This document shows positions 14,158 to 23,347 of a DNA stretch of 42,695 bases, one piece after another. The translations under genes and the position numbers were made by a program. Under the pieces are notes generated by a model. The model was not told the DNA's origin. It did not search any database and saw only the letters and a list, made by a program, of their open reading frames with translations. This DNA is from Tissierella creatinophila DSM 6911 (GTDB lineage: Bacteria > Bacillota > Clostridia > Tissierellales > Tissierellaceae). The stretch spans positions 1 to 42,695 of the forward strand of contig NZ_LTDM01000013.1 of NCBI RefSeq assembly GCF_001940565.1, written 5' to 3'. How positions within the stretch are numbered: the stretch's first letter is position 1; each line of letters begins with the position of its first letter.

Positions 14158-14883
14158 CTACCCTTTATAAGCCGCCTCATCTACTATTATAGTTACATCT
14201 GGATGAAGAGCTAAGAAAGATGCTGGCAAGTCCGTAGTTAGGGTATCATTTTCTAAGAGTTTTTTTATTATCTCTCTTTTATTTTCTCCACTTGCTAAAA
14301 GAAGTATCTTTTTAGCCTTTAATATACTTCCTATTCCCATAGTTATAGCAGTTTTTGGTACTTCTTCTAAAGATTTGAAAAATCTTGCATTGTCCATAAT
14401 TGTATTTTCTGTAAGATGAACTACAGAAGTTCCAACAGAAAGTTCCCTAGCTGGTTCATTAAATGCAATATGACCATTTGTGCCGATTCCAAGAATCTGA
14501 ATATCTATTCCACCCATCTCTTCTATAAGTTTATCATATTCTTTTGTATAAGAATTTAAATCTTTAGCTTTCCCATCTGGCACATATGTGTTTGCTTTAT
14601 CTATATTTATATGATCAAATAAGTTTTCATTCATAAAATATCTATAACTATTAGGATTTGTTCCTTCTAATCCTACATATTCATCTAAATTAAAACTTTT
14701 AACATTTGAAAAATCTACTTCTTTAGCTTTGTATCTTTGGACAATCTCTTTATAAGTTCCTATTGGTGTACTTCCTGTAGCAAGACCCAAAGTTATATTT
14801 GAGTTGTTATTTACCTCACTGACCAATATATCTGCAGCTTTTTTACTTATTCCATCATAATCTTTTTCTACTATTAATTTCAC
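14158..14883 (-). CDS. nagB: Glucosamine-6-phosphate deaminase
   Basis: NagB converts glucosamine-6-phosphate into fructose-6-phosphate and ammonia, feeding amino sugars into glycolysis. Motifs: LATGSTPIGTYKEIV (phosphate binding), FNLDEYVGL (catalytic Asp), and GIGTNGHIAFNEP with the active-site His. About 241 residues, as usual. I start at a GTG at 14883 because GAGGAG lies 7 bases upstream and the protein then begins MKLIVEKDYDGISKKAA, as in other NagB proteins; the frame extends upstream to an ATG at 14916 that lies inside the preceding gene. It directly precedes nagA. Confidence 0.94.
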   Translation of the reverse strand: MKLIVEKDYDGISKKAADILVSEVNNNSNITLGLATGSTPIGTYKEIVQRYKAKEVDFSNVKSFNLDEYVGLEGTNPNSYRYFMNENLFDHINIDKANTYVPDGKAKDLNSYTKEYDKLIEEMGGIDIQILGIGTNGHIAFNEPARELSVGTSVVHLTENTIMDNARFFKSLEEVPKTAITMGIGSILKAKKILLLASGENKREIIKKLLENDTLTTDLPASFLALHPDVTIIVDEAAYKG

Positions 14884-14887
14884 ATTA

Positions 14888-15577
14888 TCACTCCTCATAT
14901 AAAGATTTAAGTTCAAATTTCAAATAATCACTTGCTATACATTGAAAATCTATACCATCTATCTCACCTTCTACTACATATTTGTGTCCTTCTGAATGCA
15001 GATGACCATATATGCATAAATCAATGTTAAACTCTTTCATAACTTCTACAAATTCATTAGGTTTTAAATTCATATCAAAAGGTGGATAGTGAATCATAGC
15101 TATTTTAAATTTACAATCCCCATCTATACACGATAGAGAGTTCTCAAGTCTTAAAAGTTCTCTTTTAAATATTTTTTCATCTTTTTCATCAAAAAAATCA
15201 CAGTCCCTAGAACTCCAACCTCTAGTACCACCTATACCTATATCTTTATAATGGTAGGCGTTGTTTTGTATAAAAAATAGACTTTTAAGCTCTAAATCAT
15301 TCATCTTTTTAATACTTTGCCACCAATAGTCGTGATTACCTTTTATAAATGCCTTTTTCCCTGGTAAATCATCTATTCTCTTTAGATCAAAATAAGCATC
15401 TTCAAGTTTTAAAGCCCAAGAAATATCCCCCGGAATTAAAACTAGATCCTCTTCATTAACCTTTTCTTTCCAAACTTCTATTATCTTTTCTTCATGTTCT
15501 ATCCAATTATCACCAAATATATCCATAGTCTTTTCTTTGGAATAATCGAAATGCAAATCCCCTATTCCGTAAATCAT
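14888..15577 (-). CDS. Metallophosphoesterase (calcineurin-like)
   Basis: A 229-residue dimetal phosphoesterase. All family blocks are present: GDLHFDY (D-x-H), PGDISW (GDxx), KGNHDYWWQS (GNHD), MIHYPPF, and YGHLHSEGH (GHxH). Substrate unknown; members act on nucleotides, phosphoproteins or nucleic acids. I start at 15577 (GGGGTG 6 bases upstream) rather than at an ATG 36 bases earlier without a site. It is 4 bases from nagB and so heads the amino-sugar transcript or links it to the yhaN/yhaO genes upstream. A hairpin lies between it and yhaN. Confidence 0.85.
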   Translation of the reverse strand: MIYGIGDLHFDYSKEKTMDIFGDNWIEHEEKIIEVWKEKVNEEDLVLIPGDISWALKLEDAYFDLKRIDDLPGKKAFIKGNHDYWWQSIKKMNDLELKSLFFIQNNAYHYKDIGIGGTRGWSSRDCDFFDEKDEKIFKRELLRLENSLSCIDGDCKFKIAMIHYPPFDMNLKPNEFVEVMKEFNIDLCIYGHLHSEGHKYVVEGEIDGIDFQCIASDYLKFELKSLYEE

Positions 15578-15644
15578 ATATGCACCCCAAATTATCTTAA
15601 TGTTTAACTTCAATTTATAAAAACACAGGATTTCAACATTTACT

Positions 15645-15671
15645 ACTTAAAGTTAGTGTTTAACTTTAAGT
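15645..15671. promoter_or_regulatory. 11-bp inverted repeat between yhaN and the phosphoesterase gene
   Basis: Arms ACTTAAAGTTA (15645-15655) and TAACTTTAAGT (15661-15671) with loop GTGTT, covering the yhaN stop codon. No T tract follows on the minus strand, so termination would be weak; it may be a processing or operator site. Confidence 0.45.
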
Positions 15672-18095
15672 TAATTGAACTAAATTAAATTTTGTTTTCC
15701 TATTATATAATACTTCGAATTCTCTTTTATGACAAGTAAATAATATGATTTGTCTAAGTTTAGACTCTTCTATTAAAAGATCAATTATGTTTTCTAATCT
15801 TCTATTATCGTATTGAACAAAACAATCATCTAATATTAAAGGTGGTTTTTTGTCAGTTAGAGAGTTTATAATCCCAAACCTTAATGCAAAATATATTTGA
15901 TCTATCGTTCCACCACTTAAATCTTTTATATCTATCATTTCCCCGGTAATATTATCTATAACGCCCATTTCTAGTTTGTCATCAATCCTTATCTTAGAGT
16001 ATTTGCCTTTTGTTACTATATCGATGATATTTCCTACTCTTTTATTTAGTATAGGAGCAAATTCTCTTTGTATATTCTTAGATAGATCTTCAATTGTATC
16101 TTTAGCAAGTTCTAAAGATTGTATCTTTTCATCTAAGGATTTTAAAAGCTCTTTTTTCATATATATCTTTTCTTCTATCTCTATCAATTTAGAAATGCTT
16201 CTATCTAAAAAACTTATTCTAGCATCATTACTGCTTTTTTCTATTTTTATTTGAGCTATCTTTTCATATTTTTCTTTTAATATATCTTTTAACTGTAAAC
16301 TTGAAAATTCTTTTTCTGATTCTTTAAGATTTATCTGTAAGTCTTTTAATTCTTCTTGTAATTCTTCAAAACATAAATCTCCTATGACCTTTTTAAGTAG
16401 TTCATCTTTTACATTAAGATTAAGATCAAGTTCTTTGTATAGTTTAGCCTTATCTATCCCATCTTTAAGCTCATCTAAGCTAGATGTAAAGTTATTGTTT
16501 AAGATTAACTTTAACTTTGCTTTAAGTTCTTTATATTCTAATTTGTCTTTTTCAAGTCTTTCTAATGTAGTTTTTTTCCTATTTATATATTCTTCTAACA
16601 AACTACTTTCTTCTTTGTAAGCATAAAAGGACATCTTGTATTCATCAAATAATCTCTTGAATTGAAATTTATCATCTACATTATATTTTTCTATTATCCT
16701 ATTTTTATCTTCATCTATATCGGAAATCCTTTGTTTTTTTTCATCTTCACTCTTTTCTAAACTATTTAAATCAAGCTCTCTTTTATTTAAAATAATATTT
16801 AATTTTTTACTTCTAAAAAAACTAAATATTATTATGGGTATAGTTATTAGATTAATAGATAAAAATGCTATATTAGAAATAAATGATAAAACTATAGATA
16901 TAGCTGAAACTATAATTGCTAAGATTAAAAATATATTGTTATTTTTAATCTTAACCGTATCTTCCTTTAAGTCTCTTTTTATAAATTCTATTTCATTATT
17001 AATTTGAAGAGTCAATCCTTCCTTTTCTTCTTCTAATCTTTCATAATTTAAAAAATCATCTTCTATAGATTTATCTATATTAAAGTTTAAATCTTTTTTT
17101 TCTTTTATTTGTTGTATATTTTTTTCTAACTCTATTAAAGTTTCTTCTAGTTCAATAGTTCTTGGTTTTATATTTTTAAGTTGTCCATCTATATTTATAC
17201 CCTTTAAATAATCATCTAAAGATAGATCTTTGTATTCTTTATATTTATTTTTATTTTTATCTAAAATAGCTATATCATCTTTTATAGCTTTGACTTCATC
17301 ATATATCTTTCTTTTTTCAAGTAGTATGATCTTTTTTAATCTATCTTCTAATACTTTTATTTCATTTGACTTTTCATCAAGTTTTTTATCTATAGAGATA
17401 TTAAGTTCTATAGCTTCTAAATATTCATCTTTATTTTTTAATATCTCTTCTTTCTCTTGTTCTAATCTTTTGAGTTCTATATAGTTTCTACCATAATACC
17501 TAGTAGGAGCCCTACTGCTTCCAATTTCCTTTAGTGCTGTTTCTAATTCTTTTATAGCTTTTTTAATTGATACTTCATTGTCCATACTTGTAGATAAATT
17601 GATGAGTTTCTCTTTTATCTCTTTAGATAGATCTTCTTGGATTCTATTTTGAGATTGTTTTACTGATATAGTGTTTCCATATACTGCATCATTAAATCCA
17701 AAAAAGTGGTTTCCAGGTTGAATTATTCTAGTTTTATTCTTTGTATCTAAATTATTTGTTATATCTTCACCAGTTTTTTCTAAAAAGACTTTAGTTGTTT
17801 CTTCTGATTTAGTAAATTCTCTTTCTATTATATATTCCTCATCATCAGTTTTAAATTTAATTACCCCCGAATACTTCTTTCCAGACCAAGGTCTATACAT
17901 TTCATGTTCATCTAAATATATGGTTCTTTTTACATATGGTTTTAAAAACCCATAAAACATACCATTTACAAAGTTGTGAATGGTAGTCTTACCTGCTTCA
18001 TTTTCTCCATATATTACGTTTATTCCTTCTTCTAGTTCTATTTTTTTATTGTCAAATCTTCCAAAACCCAATAAATTTAGCTCTCTTATAATCAT
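15666..18095 (-). CDS. yhaN: YhaN-like SMC/Rad50-type ATPase
   Basis: An 809-residue AAA/ABC ATPase of the RecF/Rad50 class. The Walker A motif GENEAGKTT is at 30-38; the ABC signature (IKDLSGGTIDQIYFALR) and Walker B (PLILDDCFVQYDNRR) are near the C-terminus. Between them are long Lys/Glu-rich coiled coils and, at about residues 390-430, two hydrophobic segments (ILAIIVSAISIVLSFIS and FLSINLITIPIIIFSFF), a membrane insertion typical of YhaN and absent from SbcC. It probably forms a DNA-end-processing complex with the Mre11/SbcD-like nuclease encoded next to it (overlap of 4 bases). The physiological substrate is unknown. Confidence 0.88.
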   Translation of the reverse strand: MIIRELNLLGFGRFDNKKIELEEGINVIYGENEAGKTTIHNFVNGMFYGFLKPYVKRTIYLDEHEMYRPWSGKKYSGVIKFKTDDEEYIIEREFTKSEETTKVFLEKTGEDITNNLDTKNKTRIIQPGNHFFGFNDAVYGNTISVKQSQNRIQEDLSKEIKEKLINLSTSMDNEVSIKKAIKELETALKEIGSSRAPTRYYGRNYIELKRLEQEKEEILKNKDEYLEAIELNISIDKKLDEKSNEIKVLEDRLKKIILLEKRKIYDEVKAIKDDIAILDKNKNKYKEYKDLSLDDYLKGINIDGQLKNIKPRTIELEETLIELEKNIQQIKEKKDLNFNIDKSIEDDFLNYERLEEEKEGLTLQINNEIEFIKRDLKEDTVKIKNNNIFLILAIIVSAISIVLSFISNIAFLSINLITIPIIIFSFFRSKKLNIILNKRELDLNSLEKSEDEKKQRISDIDEDKNRIIEKYNVDDKFQFKRLFDEYKMSFYAYKEESSLLEEYINRKKTTLERLEKDKLEYKELKAKLKLILNNNFTSSLDELKDGIDKAKLYKELDLNLNVKDELLKKVIGDLCFEELQEELKDLQINLKESEKEFSSLQLKDILKEKYEKIAQIKIEKSSNDARISFLDRSISKLIEIEEKIYMKKELLKSLDEKIQSLELAKDTIEDLSKNIQREFAPILNKRVGNIIDIVTKGKYSKIRIDDKLEMGVIDNITGEMIDIKDLSGGTIDQIYFALRFGIINSLTDKKPPLILDDCFVQYDNRRLENIIDLLIEESKLRQIILFTCHKREFEVLYNRKTKFNLVQLT

Positions 18096-19180
18096 ATATC
18101 TATCTTCTCCTTCAAAAGAGCTTCGAGTCCATAGTAAAGTGCATCCTTTACCCTTTTCTCTTTTATATCTTTTGTTTTCATAGTATTTATAAATTGACCT
18201 ATTATATTATCTTTATAATCCGCTTCCATAGTTTCTAAATCATAGTCTGGAATAGATTTATCTATTATTTCTAAGTGAAAGAAGTCGTTCTTTAAATCTC
18301 TATGTAAAAACTTTAAATTTATATCTTTATCTCGATATCCATTTATATTTATTCTAAAAAAGTCTTTTTTCCTTTCTATCTCATCTATAACTTTAAACTT
18401 TTCTAGTATATCTAAATACCCCATCGTTTCATCTATATATATGACTTCACTTTTATATTCTCTTTTACTAAATGGTACAAAATCTACAGTTTTTTTCTCT
18501 TTAGAAATATTCCCCTTCATAAAACCTCTAGGACCAGTTTCTCCAAAATCTAATGGCTCTGGAGATCCAGAATATGCTATGTTTTTTCTTATCTTTTCAG
18601 GCTTATGTATATGTCCTAATGCTATATAGTCCATATTTAAATTTTCTAGGGCTTTTATATCCAAGGGAAGATAGTTTGATTCACTACCAATATCTCCATG
18701 AATAAGAAGGATATTTTTATAGTCTTCATCATGAATTTCAAAACCTTCTAATGATAGACCTTCTTTTATAGATATTTTATCCCAACTATATCCATAGATA
18801 ACTGTATTTAAATCTTCAAATACCTTTTTCTGGATTTTAGCTCCATTAAATATAGTAACATTTTTTGACCATTCTACTTTTCCATATAAGGATTTATTGT
18901 CTAAGAAGTCATGGTTTCCAGCTATTATAACTATATTTACATCGATAGCAGTTTCTAATATTTCTCTAACTCTTTTAATATCCCCCAAAGTAAAGTATTG
19001 TTCTTCAAATAAATCTCCTGCGATAAATAAAAAGTCTATTCTATTATCTCTAGTATATTCTACTATTCTCTGAAATGTAGACCATAGTTCTGCCCGTCTT
19101 TCTATAGCTTTTTCTGGACTTAAATATCCTTTAAATTGTAATCCTAAATGTATATCTGCTGTATGAACAAAACTAATCAC
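18092..19180 (-). CDS. yhaO: YhaO-like DNA repair exonuclease (SbcD/Mre11 type)
   Basis: A 362-residue Mre11/SbcD-like metallo-nuclease. N-terminal motifs: FVHTADIHLGLQF (D-x-H), IAGDLFEEQYF, IAGNHDF, LLIHGDIGS and ALGHIHKPE. The C-terminal ~120 residues form a capping domain. I start at a GTG (19180) giving MISFVHTADIHLG, with AAGGGG 8 bases upstream; another GTG three codons earlier overlaps the site. The 3' end overlaps yhaN by 4 bases. The ribosome-binding site can pair with an upstream complement (19187-19221). YhaO, YhaN and sometimes the YhaM nuclease are encoded together in Firmicutes; yhaM is not in the window. Confidence 0.87.
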   Translation of the reverse strand: MISFVHTADIHLGLQFKGYLSPEKAIERRAELWSTFQRIVEYTRDNRIDFLFIAGDLFEEQYFTLGDIKRVREILETAIDVNIVIIAGNHDFLDNKSLYGKVEWSKNVTIFNGAKIQKKVFEDLNTVIYGYSWDKISIKEGLSLEGFEIHDEDYKNILLIHGDIGSESNYLPLDIKALENLNMDYIALGHIHKPEKIRKNIAYSGSPEPLDFGETGPRGFMKGNISKEKKTVDFVPFSKREYKSEVIYIDETMGYLDILEKFKVIDEIERKKDFFRININGYRDKDINLKFLHRDLKNDFFHLEIIDKSIPDYDLETMEADYKDNIIGQFINTMKTKDIKEKRVKDALYYGLEALLKEKIDI

Positions 19181-19186
19181 AATTAT

Positions 19187-19221
19187 CACCCCTTGCTATA
19201 ATTGTATCATAAAAAGGGGTG
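19187..19221 (-). promoter_or_regulatory. 8-bp inverted repeat covering the yhaO ribosome-binding site
   Basis: CACCCCTT (minus strand 19221-19214) is complementary to AAGGGGTG (19194-19187), which contains the Shine-Dalgarno site. The 19-base loop includes ATGATACAAT-like -10 sequence, so the arms could alternatively be an operator around a promoter. Confidence 0.4.
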
Positions 19222-19250
19222 AATTATCATATTTTTTATTTAATTGGAGT

Positions 19251-20495
19251 CTATAACTCATGGATAAATAAACCACTTCTTAATTTTGGTTCAAACCAAG
19301 TTGACTTAGGAGGCATTACCTTTCCTGCATCTGCAATAGCTATTAAATCATCAATAGTGGTTGGATACATAGAAAAAGCAACTTTCATGCCATCTGAAAC
19401 TCTAGACTCAAGTTCAGCTAGTCCTCTTAAACCTCCTACAAAATCAATTCTTGTATCAGTTCTGGGATTTTTTATACCTAGAATAGGATCAAGGATATTA
19501 TTTTGTAGAATAGATACATCTAATCTTTCTACTGGATCTTCTGGATCAAACATACCCTTCTTTGCTTTAAGTTCATACCAATTTCCATCTAAATACATTC
19601 CAAATGTATCTTTTTCTTGTGGCTTAAATCCACCTTCGCCTTCGTAAGATTTTACTTCGAATTTTTCTTTTATCTTATCTATGAATTCTTTTGTTGATAA
19701 ACCGTTTAAATCTTTTACCACTCTATTGTAATCCATTATATATAGATCTTCATCTGGGAAAATTACTGAAAGAAAAAAGTTAAATTCCTCAGTTCCGTCA
19801 TAATTTGGGAACTCTTCTCTTCTCTTTAAGCCAACCTTTGCTGCTGAAGCTGATCTATGATGGCCATCTGCTATATAAAGATGGTCTATGTTTTGAAATA
19901 ATGATGTTAGTTTTTCAATAACATCATTATCATCTATAACCCAAACTGTGTGCTGGATTCCATCTTGTGATGTAAAATCATATTCACTTTTATTTGTATT
20001 TATCCAATTATTAATTCCCCTATTTACTTCATCATTTTTCTTATAGGTTAAGAAAATAGGTCCTGTATTTGCATTAGTATAATCTACGTGATTTATTCTA
20101 TCTTGTTCTTTATCAGGTCTTGTATATTCATGTTTTTTAATTGTATCATTTAGATAATCATCAATAGCAGTACAACCTACTAGTCCAATTTGAGAACGTC
20201 CATCCATTACTTGCTTATAGATATACAATTTATCCGATTTATCTTGAATCAAAATTTTATTTTGAATCATAGTTTGTAGATTTTCTCTAGCTTTTTCATA
20301 TACAAGTCTATCGTGTATATCAACATTTGGGTCTAGATCTATTTCAGCTTTATCCACATGTAAAAAAGAGTATGGATTATCTACTACCATCTTTCTAGCT
20401 TCATCGCTATTCATAACATCATAGGGAAGTGCTGCAACCTTATCTGCTAATTCAGTTGTTGGTCTATATGCTTTAAATGGTTTTAAAATTGCCAT
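19251..20495 (-). CDS. DUF1015 protein
   Basis: A 414-residue protein of the DUF1015 family, the usual length. It starts MAILKPFKAYRPTTELADKV and has the family blocks ALPYDVMNSDEAR, NPYSFLHVDKAE and the His/Arg-rich YIADGHHRSASAAKV, which looks like an active site or ligand pocket. The C-terminal VMPPKSTWFEPKLRSGLFIH is also typical. Biochemical function is unproven. Its place behind serA and an aminotransferase under serine T-box control suggests a role in serine or phosphoserine metabolism. AAGGAGG lies 6 bases before the ATG; the open frame continues 21 codons upstream without a site. Confidence 0.87.
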   Translation of the reverse strand: MAILKPFKAYRPTTELADKVAALPYDVMNSDEARKMVVDNPYSFLHVDKAEIDLDPNVDIHDRLVYEKARENLQTMIQNKILIQDKSDKLYIYKQVMDGRSQIGLVGCTAIDDYLNDTIKKHEYTRPDKEQDRINHVDYTNANTGPIFLTYKKNDEVNRGINNWINTNKSEYDFTSQDGIQHTVWVIDDNDVIEKLTSLFQNIDHLYIADGHHRSASAAKVGLKRREEFPNYDGTEEFNFFLSVIFPDEDLYIMDYNRVVKDLNGLSTKEFIDKIKEKFEVKSYEGEGGFKPQEKDTFGMYLDGNWYELKAKKGMFDPEDPVERLDVSILQNNILDPILGIKNPRTDTRIDFVGGLRGLAELESRVSDGMKVAFSMYPTTIDDLIAIADAGKVMPPKSTWFEPKLRSGLFIHEL

Positions 20496-20577
20496 AGTTT
20501 TCCTCCTTATTAATCTATCTAAGCTTAGCTGTATAAGTAAGAGCTTTGCTAACAGCAAAGAAATTGATACAAGTTTT

Positions 20578-21654
20578 CTAATTTCCTAAAATATCATTGA
20601 TATTTTCTAACAATCCTTTAACATCATCAAGAGTATAGTCCCCCATATGAGATATTCTAAAGGTTAGCTCTTTTAAATCACCATATCCATTGGATATCAT
20701 ATAGCCTCTCTCTCCCAGTTTTTTATTTAAATCAGATACATTTATCCCTCTAGTGTTTTTTATTGTTGTTAGAGTGTTAGAAAGATATTTTGGATCTTGA
20801 ACAAATAAATCGAAATATTCCCTTGCCCAGTTTCTTACATACTCAGCCATTTCTATGTGACGAGCAAAGCGATTTTCAAGACCTTCTTCTAAGATTTTAT
20901 CTAGTTGATAATCTAAAGCAAACATATGCGGAAGAGAAGGAGTGGAAGGATATTGATGGTTCTTATTATGGACAAAATTATATAGTTCTACCAAGTCAAA
21001 ATAAGTTCCTCTGTTTTCTACTTTTTTAGCTGCTTCAATAGCCCTATCAGAAACGGAACAAATAGATAAGCCAGCAGGAAGTCCTAAACATTTTTGCGTA
21101 GATGTAATATTTACATCTATTCCCCAATTGTCAGTTTCGATCTTAGTTCCTCCCATTGAGCTAACTGAATCTACCAATAGTAATATATCTGGATATTTAG
21201 ATTTTAAAAGTTTTGAAATATCAGCAAGTGAGTTCATCAAACCAGTTGATGTTTCATTTTGAGTGATAGTCATAACATCATATTTGCCTGTAGATAAAGC
21301 TTCATCAACCATTTCTACAGTTGTTGGAAAACCTGGATCAGATGTTATTTTATCGGCAGGAACACCATTTGATTTTGCCATTTTAAACCATCTATCTCCA
21401 AAAGAACCTACTGAAAAGACTGCTGCTCTTTTGGCTGTACAAGATCTTATAGCCCCTTCCATCAACCCGCTACCTGAAGAGGTTGATAGAAGTATGGTAT
21501 TTTTGGTGTAAAATACTTTTGCCATTTTTTCTTCAATACTTTGTTGTAGATTTGATGCATCTTTAGTTCTATGACCGATTTGAGGCGTAGCTAGCTTTTG
21601 AAGTACATCTTCTTTAACATCTATTGGACCTGGTATAAATAATTTCTTATGCAT
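20578..21654 (-). CDS. Class V aminotransferase (serine-pathway, AGT-like)
   Basis: A 358-residue PLP enzyme of the alanine-glyoxylate/serine-pyruvate aminotransferase group. Visible are the start LFIPGPIDVKEDVLQKL, the glycine-rich STSSGSGLMEGAIRS, the PLP-ring Asp in LLVDSVSSMGG, and the PLP Lys in NITSTQKCLGLPAGLS. In this operon context it most likely makes phosphoserine from phosphohydroxypyruvate or serine from hydroxypyruvate, filling the SerC role; a true SerC is usually distinct in sequence. AGGAGGAG precedes the ATG by 6 bases. It follows serA after 123 bases and precedes DUF1015. Confidence 0.85.
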   Translation of the reverse strand: MHKKLFIPGPIDVKEDVLQKLATPQIGHRTKDASNLQQSIEEKMAKVFYTKNTILLSTSSGSGLMEGAIRSCTAKRAAVFSVGSFGDRWFKMAKSNGVPADKITSDPGFPTTVEMVDEALSTGKYDVMTITQNETSTGLMNSLADISKLLKSKYPDILLLVDSVSSMGGTKIETDNWGIDVNITSTQKCLGLPAGLSICSVSDRAIEAAKKVENRGTYFDLVELYNFVHNKNHQYPSTPSLPHMFALDYQLDKILEEGLENRFARHIEMAEYVRNWAREYFDLFVQDPKYLSNTLTTIKNTRGINVSDLNKKLGERGYMISNGYGDLKELTFRISHMGDYTLDDVKGLLENINDILGN

Positions 21655-21777
21655 ATTGTATCTCCTCCTATTTGTATTCATTATTACTACTATGTCGCCC
21701 TATGATTATTTTATCGTTATCGCATCTTTGAAAGTGCTTTATCTATTTTTACAGTATATAATAGTTTTTCACAACTT

Positions 21778-22692
21778 CTAAACTACCATAGTATTTAGTC
21801 TACTATCAAAATCCATAACTATATCTATAATTTCTTCTCCAATTCTCATTTGTGCCTCAGCTGTAGCAGCCCCTATATGTGGTGTAACTGATACTTTAGG
21901 ATGATTACATAATTCTGCATTTGGTGTTGGCTCTTCCATAAAGACATCAATACCTGCTCCAGCAACCTTATCAGTGTTTAACGCATTTAATAAAGCAGTT
22001 TCATCTATGACTCCACCTCTTGCAGCATTTATCAAGAATACTCCATCCTTCATAAGTTCAAATTCATTCTTTCCTATAAGTGGTTTGTCAATGCCTGGAA
22101 CATGAAGTGAAATAAAATCAGATCTTCTTAAAACTTCATTAAATGGCAGATATTCATATTTTTCATCATTTTTATAATATTTATCATAAAATATAACATT
22201 CATACCAAGTGCAGTTGCTTTGTTTGCTAAAGCTTTTCCTATTCTTCCAAATCCTATGATTCCAAAAGTCTTACCACTTAGCTCAACTCCAGTATAAGCT
22301 TTTTTGTTCCATTTTCCTTCACGAAGAGTTATATTAGAAATTGTTATATAACGAGCAAGGCAAATCATATGACCTAGAACAAGTTCAGCAACAGAATTGC
22401 TACTTGAATTTGGTGTATTAGTAACTGTTATTCCATTATTGGTTGCATATTCTACATCTATATTGTCAAGTCCAACACCTGCTCTAATAATAAGTTTAAG
22501 TTTAGTTCCTTTAGCTGCATCTATAAATTCTTTATTTGCTTTGGTAGCTGACCTAACTATTAGACAATCAAAATCCTTTATTATATTAAATAATTGATCT
22601 TTCTCATAGTGAGTAGTATCTACATAGATACCATCTTTTTCTAATCTTTCCACTGCATTTTTATCTAAACCATCATTTGCCAATACTTTCAT
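21778..22692 (-). CDS. serA: D-3-phosphoglycerate dehydrogenase (short form)
   Basis: SerA oxidises 3-phosphoglycerate to 3-phosphohydroxypyruvate with NAD, the first step of serine synthesis. The 304-residue protein is the minimal type, without the C-terminal ACT regulatory domain. Motifs: IRAGVGLDNIDVEYA, the NAD fold GFGRIGKALANKA with Asp in FYDKY, INAARGGVIDETALL (catalytic Arg region), Glu in DVFMEEPTPN and His in VTPHIGAATAEAQ. AGAGGAGG lies 6-7 bases before the ATG. The gene is first in a three-gene operon controlled by two tandem T-box leaders, so feedback is apparently on charged tRNA rather than through an ACT domain. Confidence 0.92.
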   Translation of the reverse strand: MKVLANDGLDKNAVERLEKDGIYVDTTHYEKDQLFNIIKDFDCLIVRSATKANKEFIDAAKGTKLKLIIRAGVGLDNIDVEYATNNGITVTNTPNSSSNSVAELVLGHMICLARYITISNITLREGKWNKKAYTGVELSGKTFGIIGFGRIGKALANKATALGMNVIFYDKYYKNDEKYEYLPFNEVLRRSDFISLHVPGIDKPLIGKNEFELMKDGVFLINAARGGVIDETALLNALNTDKVAGAGIDVFMEEPTPNAELCNHPKVSVTPHIGAATAEAQMRIGEEIIDIVMDFDSRLNTMVV

Positions 22693-22719
22693 TTCAATTC
22701 CTCCTCTAATTTTTCGTAT

Positions 22720-22948
22720 AAAAAAATCGCCTCTTATTTAAAAAATAAGGGACGAGAGATATCTTCCGCGTTGCCACCCAAATTAACAGACAAATATTCT
22801 ATCTGTTCACTCAAATCCTGTAACGTAGGAATACGACTTTACTTTTTTCGTAAATAGCTTAGAAATGGATTCATCAATTTATCTGCAAATTCCCACCAGC
22901 CATTTGCTCTCTTTATAGATAAAACTTGATTACTATTTTTCATCATTG
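22720..22948 (-). promoter_or_regulatory. Serine T-box riboswitch, proximal copy
   Basis: A T-box leader read on the minus strand. Stem I carries AGTA (5' side), AGAGAG and GGTGG elements and, on its 3' side, GAA followed by UCC (22869-22867) and A, the specifier position: UCC is a serine codon. The T-box bulge is TGGGTGGCAACGCGG (22780-22766); its UGGC pairs with an acceptor end GCCA, matching G73 of tRNA-Ser. A terminator hairpin (CGTCCCTTATT against AATAAGAGGCG) with a run of seven U follows. Uncharged tRNA-Ser would favour the antiterminator and serA transcription. Confidence 0.92.
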
Positions 22949-23202
22949 CCAAATATTAAATTGTCAAAAACTAAAAAATCTCGTTCCTTATTTAAAAAAT
23001 AAGGGACGAGAGATATCTTCCGCGTTGCCACCCAAATTAACAGACAAACATTCTATCTGTTCACTCAAATCCTGTAACGTAGGAATACGACTTTACTTTT
23101 TTCGTAAATAGCTTAGAAATGGATTCATCAATTTATCTGCAAATTCCCACCAACCATTTGCTCTCTTTATAGATAAAACTTGATTACTATTTTTCATCAT
23201 TG
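22733..23202. repeat. Tandem duplication, two copies with 254-bp period
   Basis: 216-base copies at 22733-22948 and 22987-23202. Differences seen: one in the stem near 22795/23049 and one at 22899/23153. The duplication covers the whole leader except the U-run and the terminator's 3' arm. Confidence 0.9.
22973..23202 (-). promoter_or_regulatory. Serine T-box riboswitch, distal copy
   Basis: A second complete T-box leader 254 bases upstream of the first in the same transcript. From 22987 to 23202 it matches 22733-22948 with only two substitutions that I can see. Specifier UCC at 23123-23121, T-box UGGC at 23030-23027, and its own terminator (CTCGTCCCTTATT with AATAAGGAACGAG, then six U). The terminator's 3' arm differs from the proximal copy. 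Both must be antiterminated before serA is transcribed. Confidence 0.92.
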
Positions 23203-23221
23203 CTTTTAATGTATTTATATT

Positions 23222-23250
23222 AGTATATTACTATCAAGTAGATTTGTCAA
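23222..23250 (-). promoter_or_regulatory. Promoter of the T-box/serA transcript
   Basis: -35 TTGACA (23250-23245), 17-base spacer, -10 TATACT (23227-23222) on the minus strand, starting just upstream of the distal T-box. Confidence 0.85.
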
Positions 23251-23347
23251 CTACTTTTTAAAAATATTTTCTGTTTTTTTAAAAATTTCTAATACTTCTA
23301 TATAATATGAATTTTTTATTCAATCTACCACTTACAAAACAAAGTCC

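Noticed and set aside
22867-22872. Proline specificity (CCA) of the T-boxes
   Set aside because: Reading one base later gives CCA, but the T-box bulge UGGC calls for a G73 tRNA (Ser), and the downstream genes are for serine synthesis.
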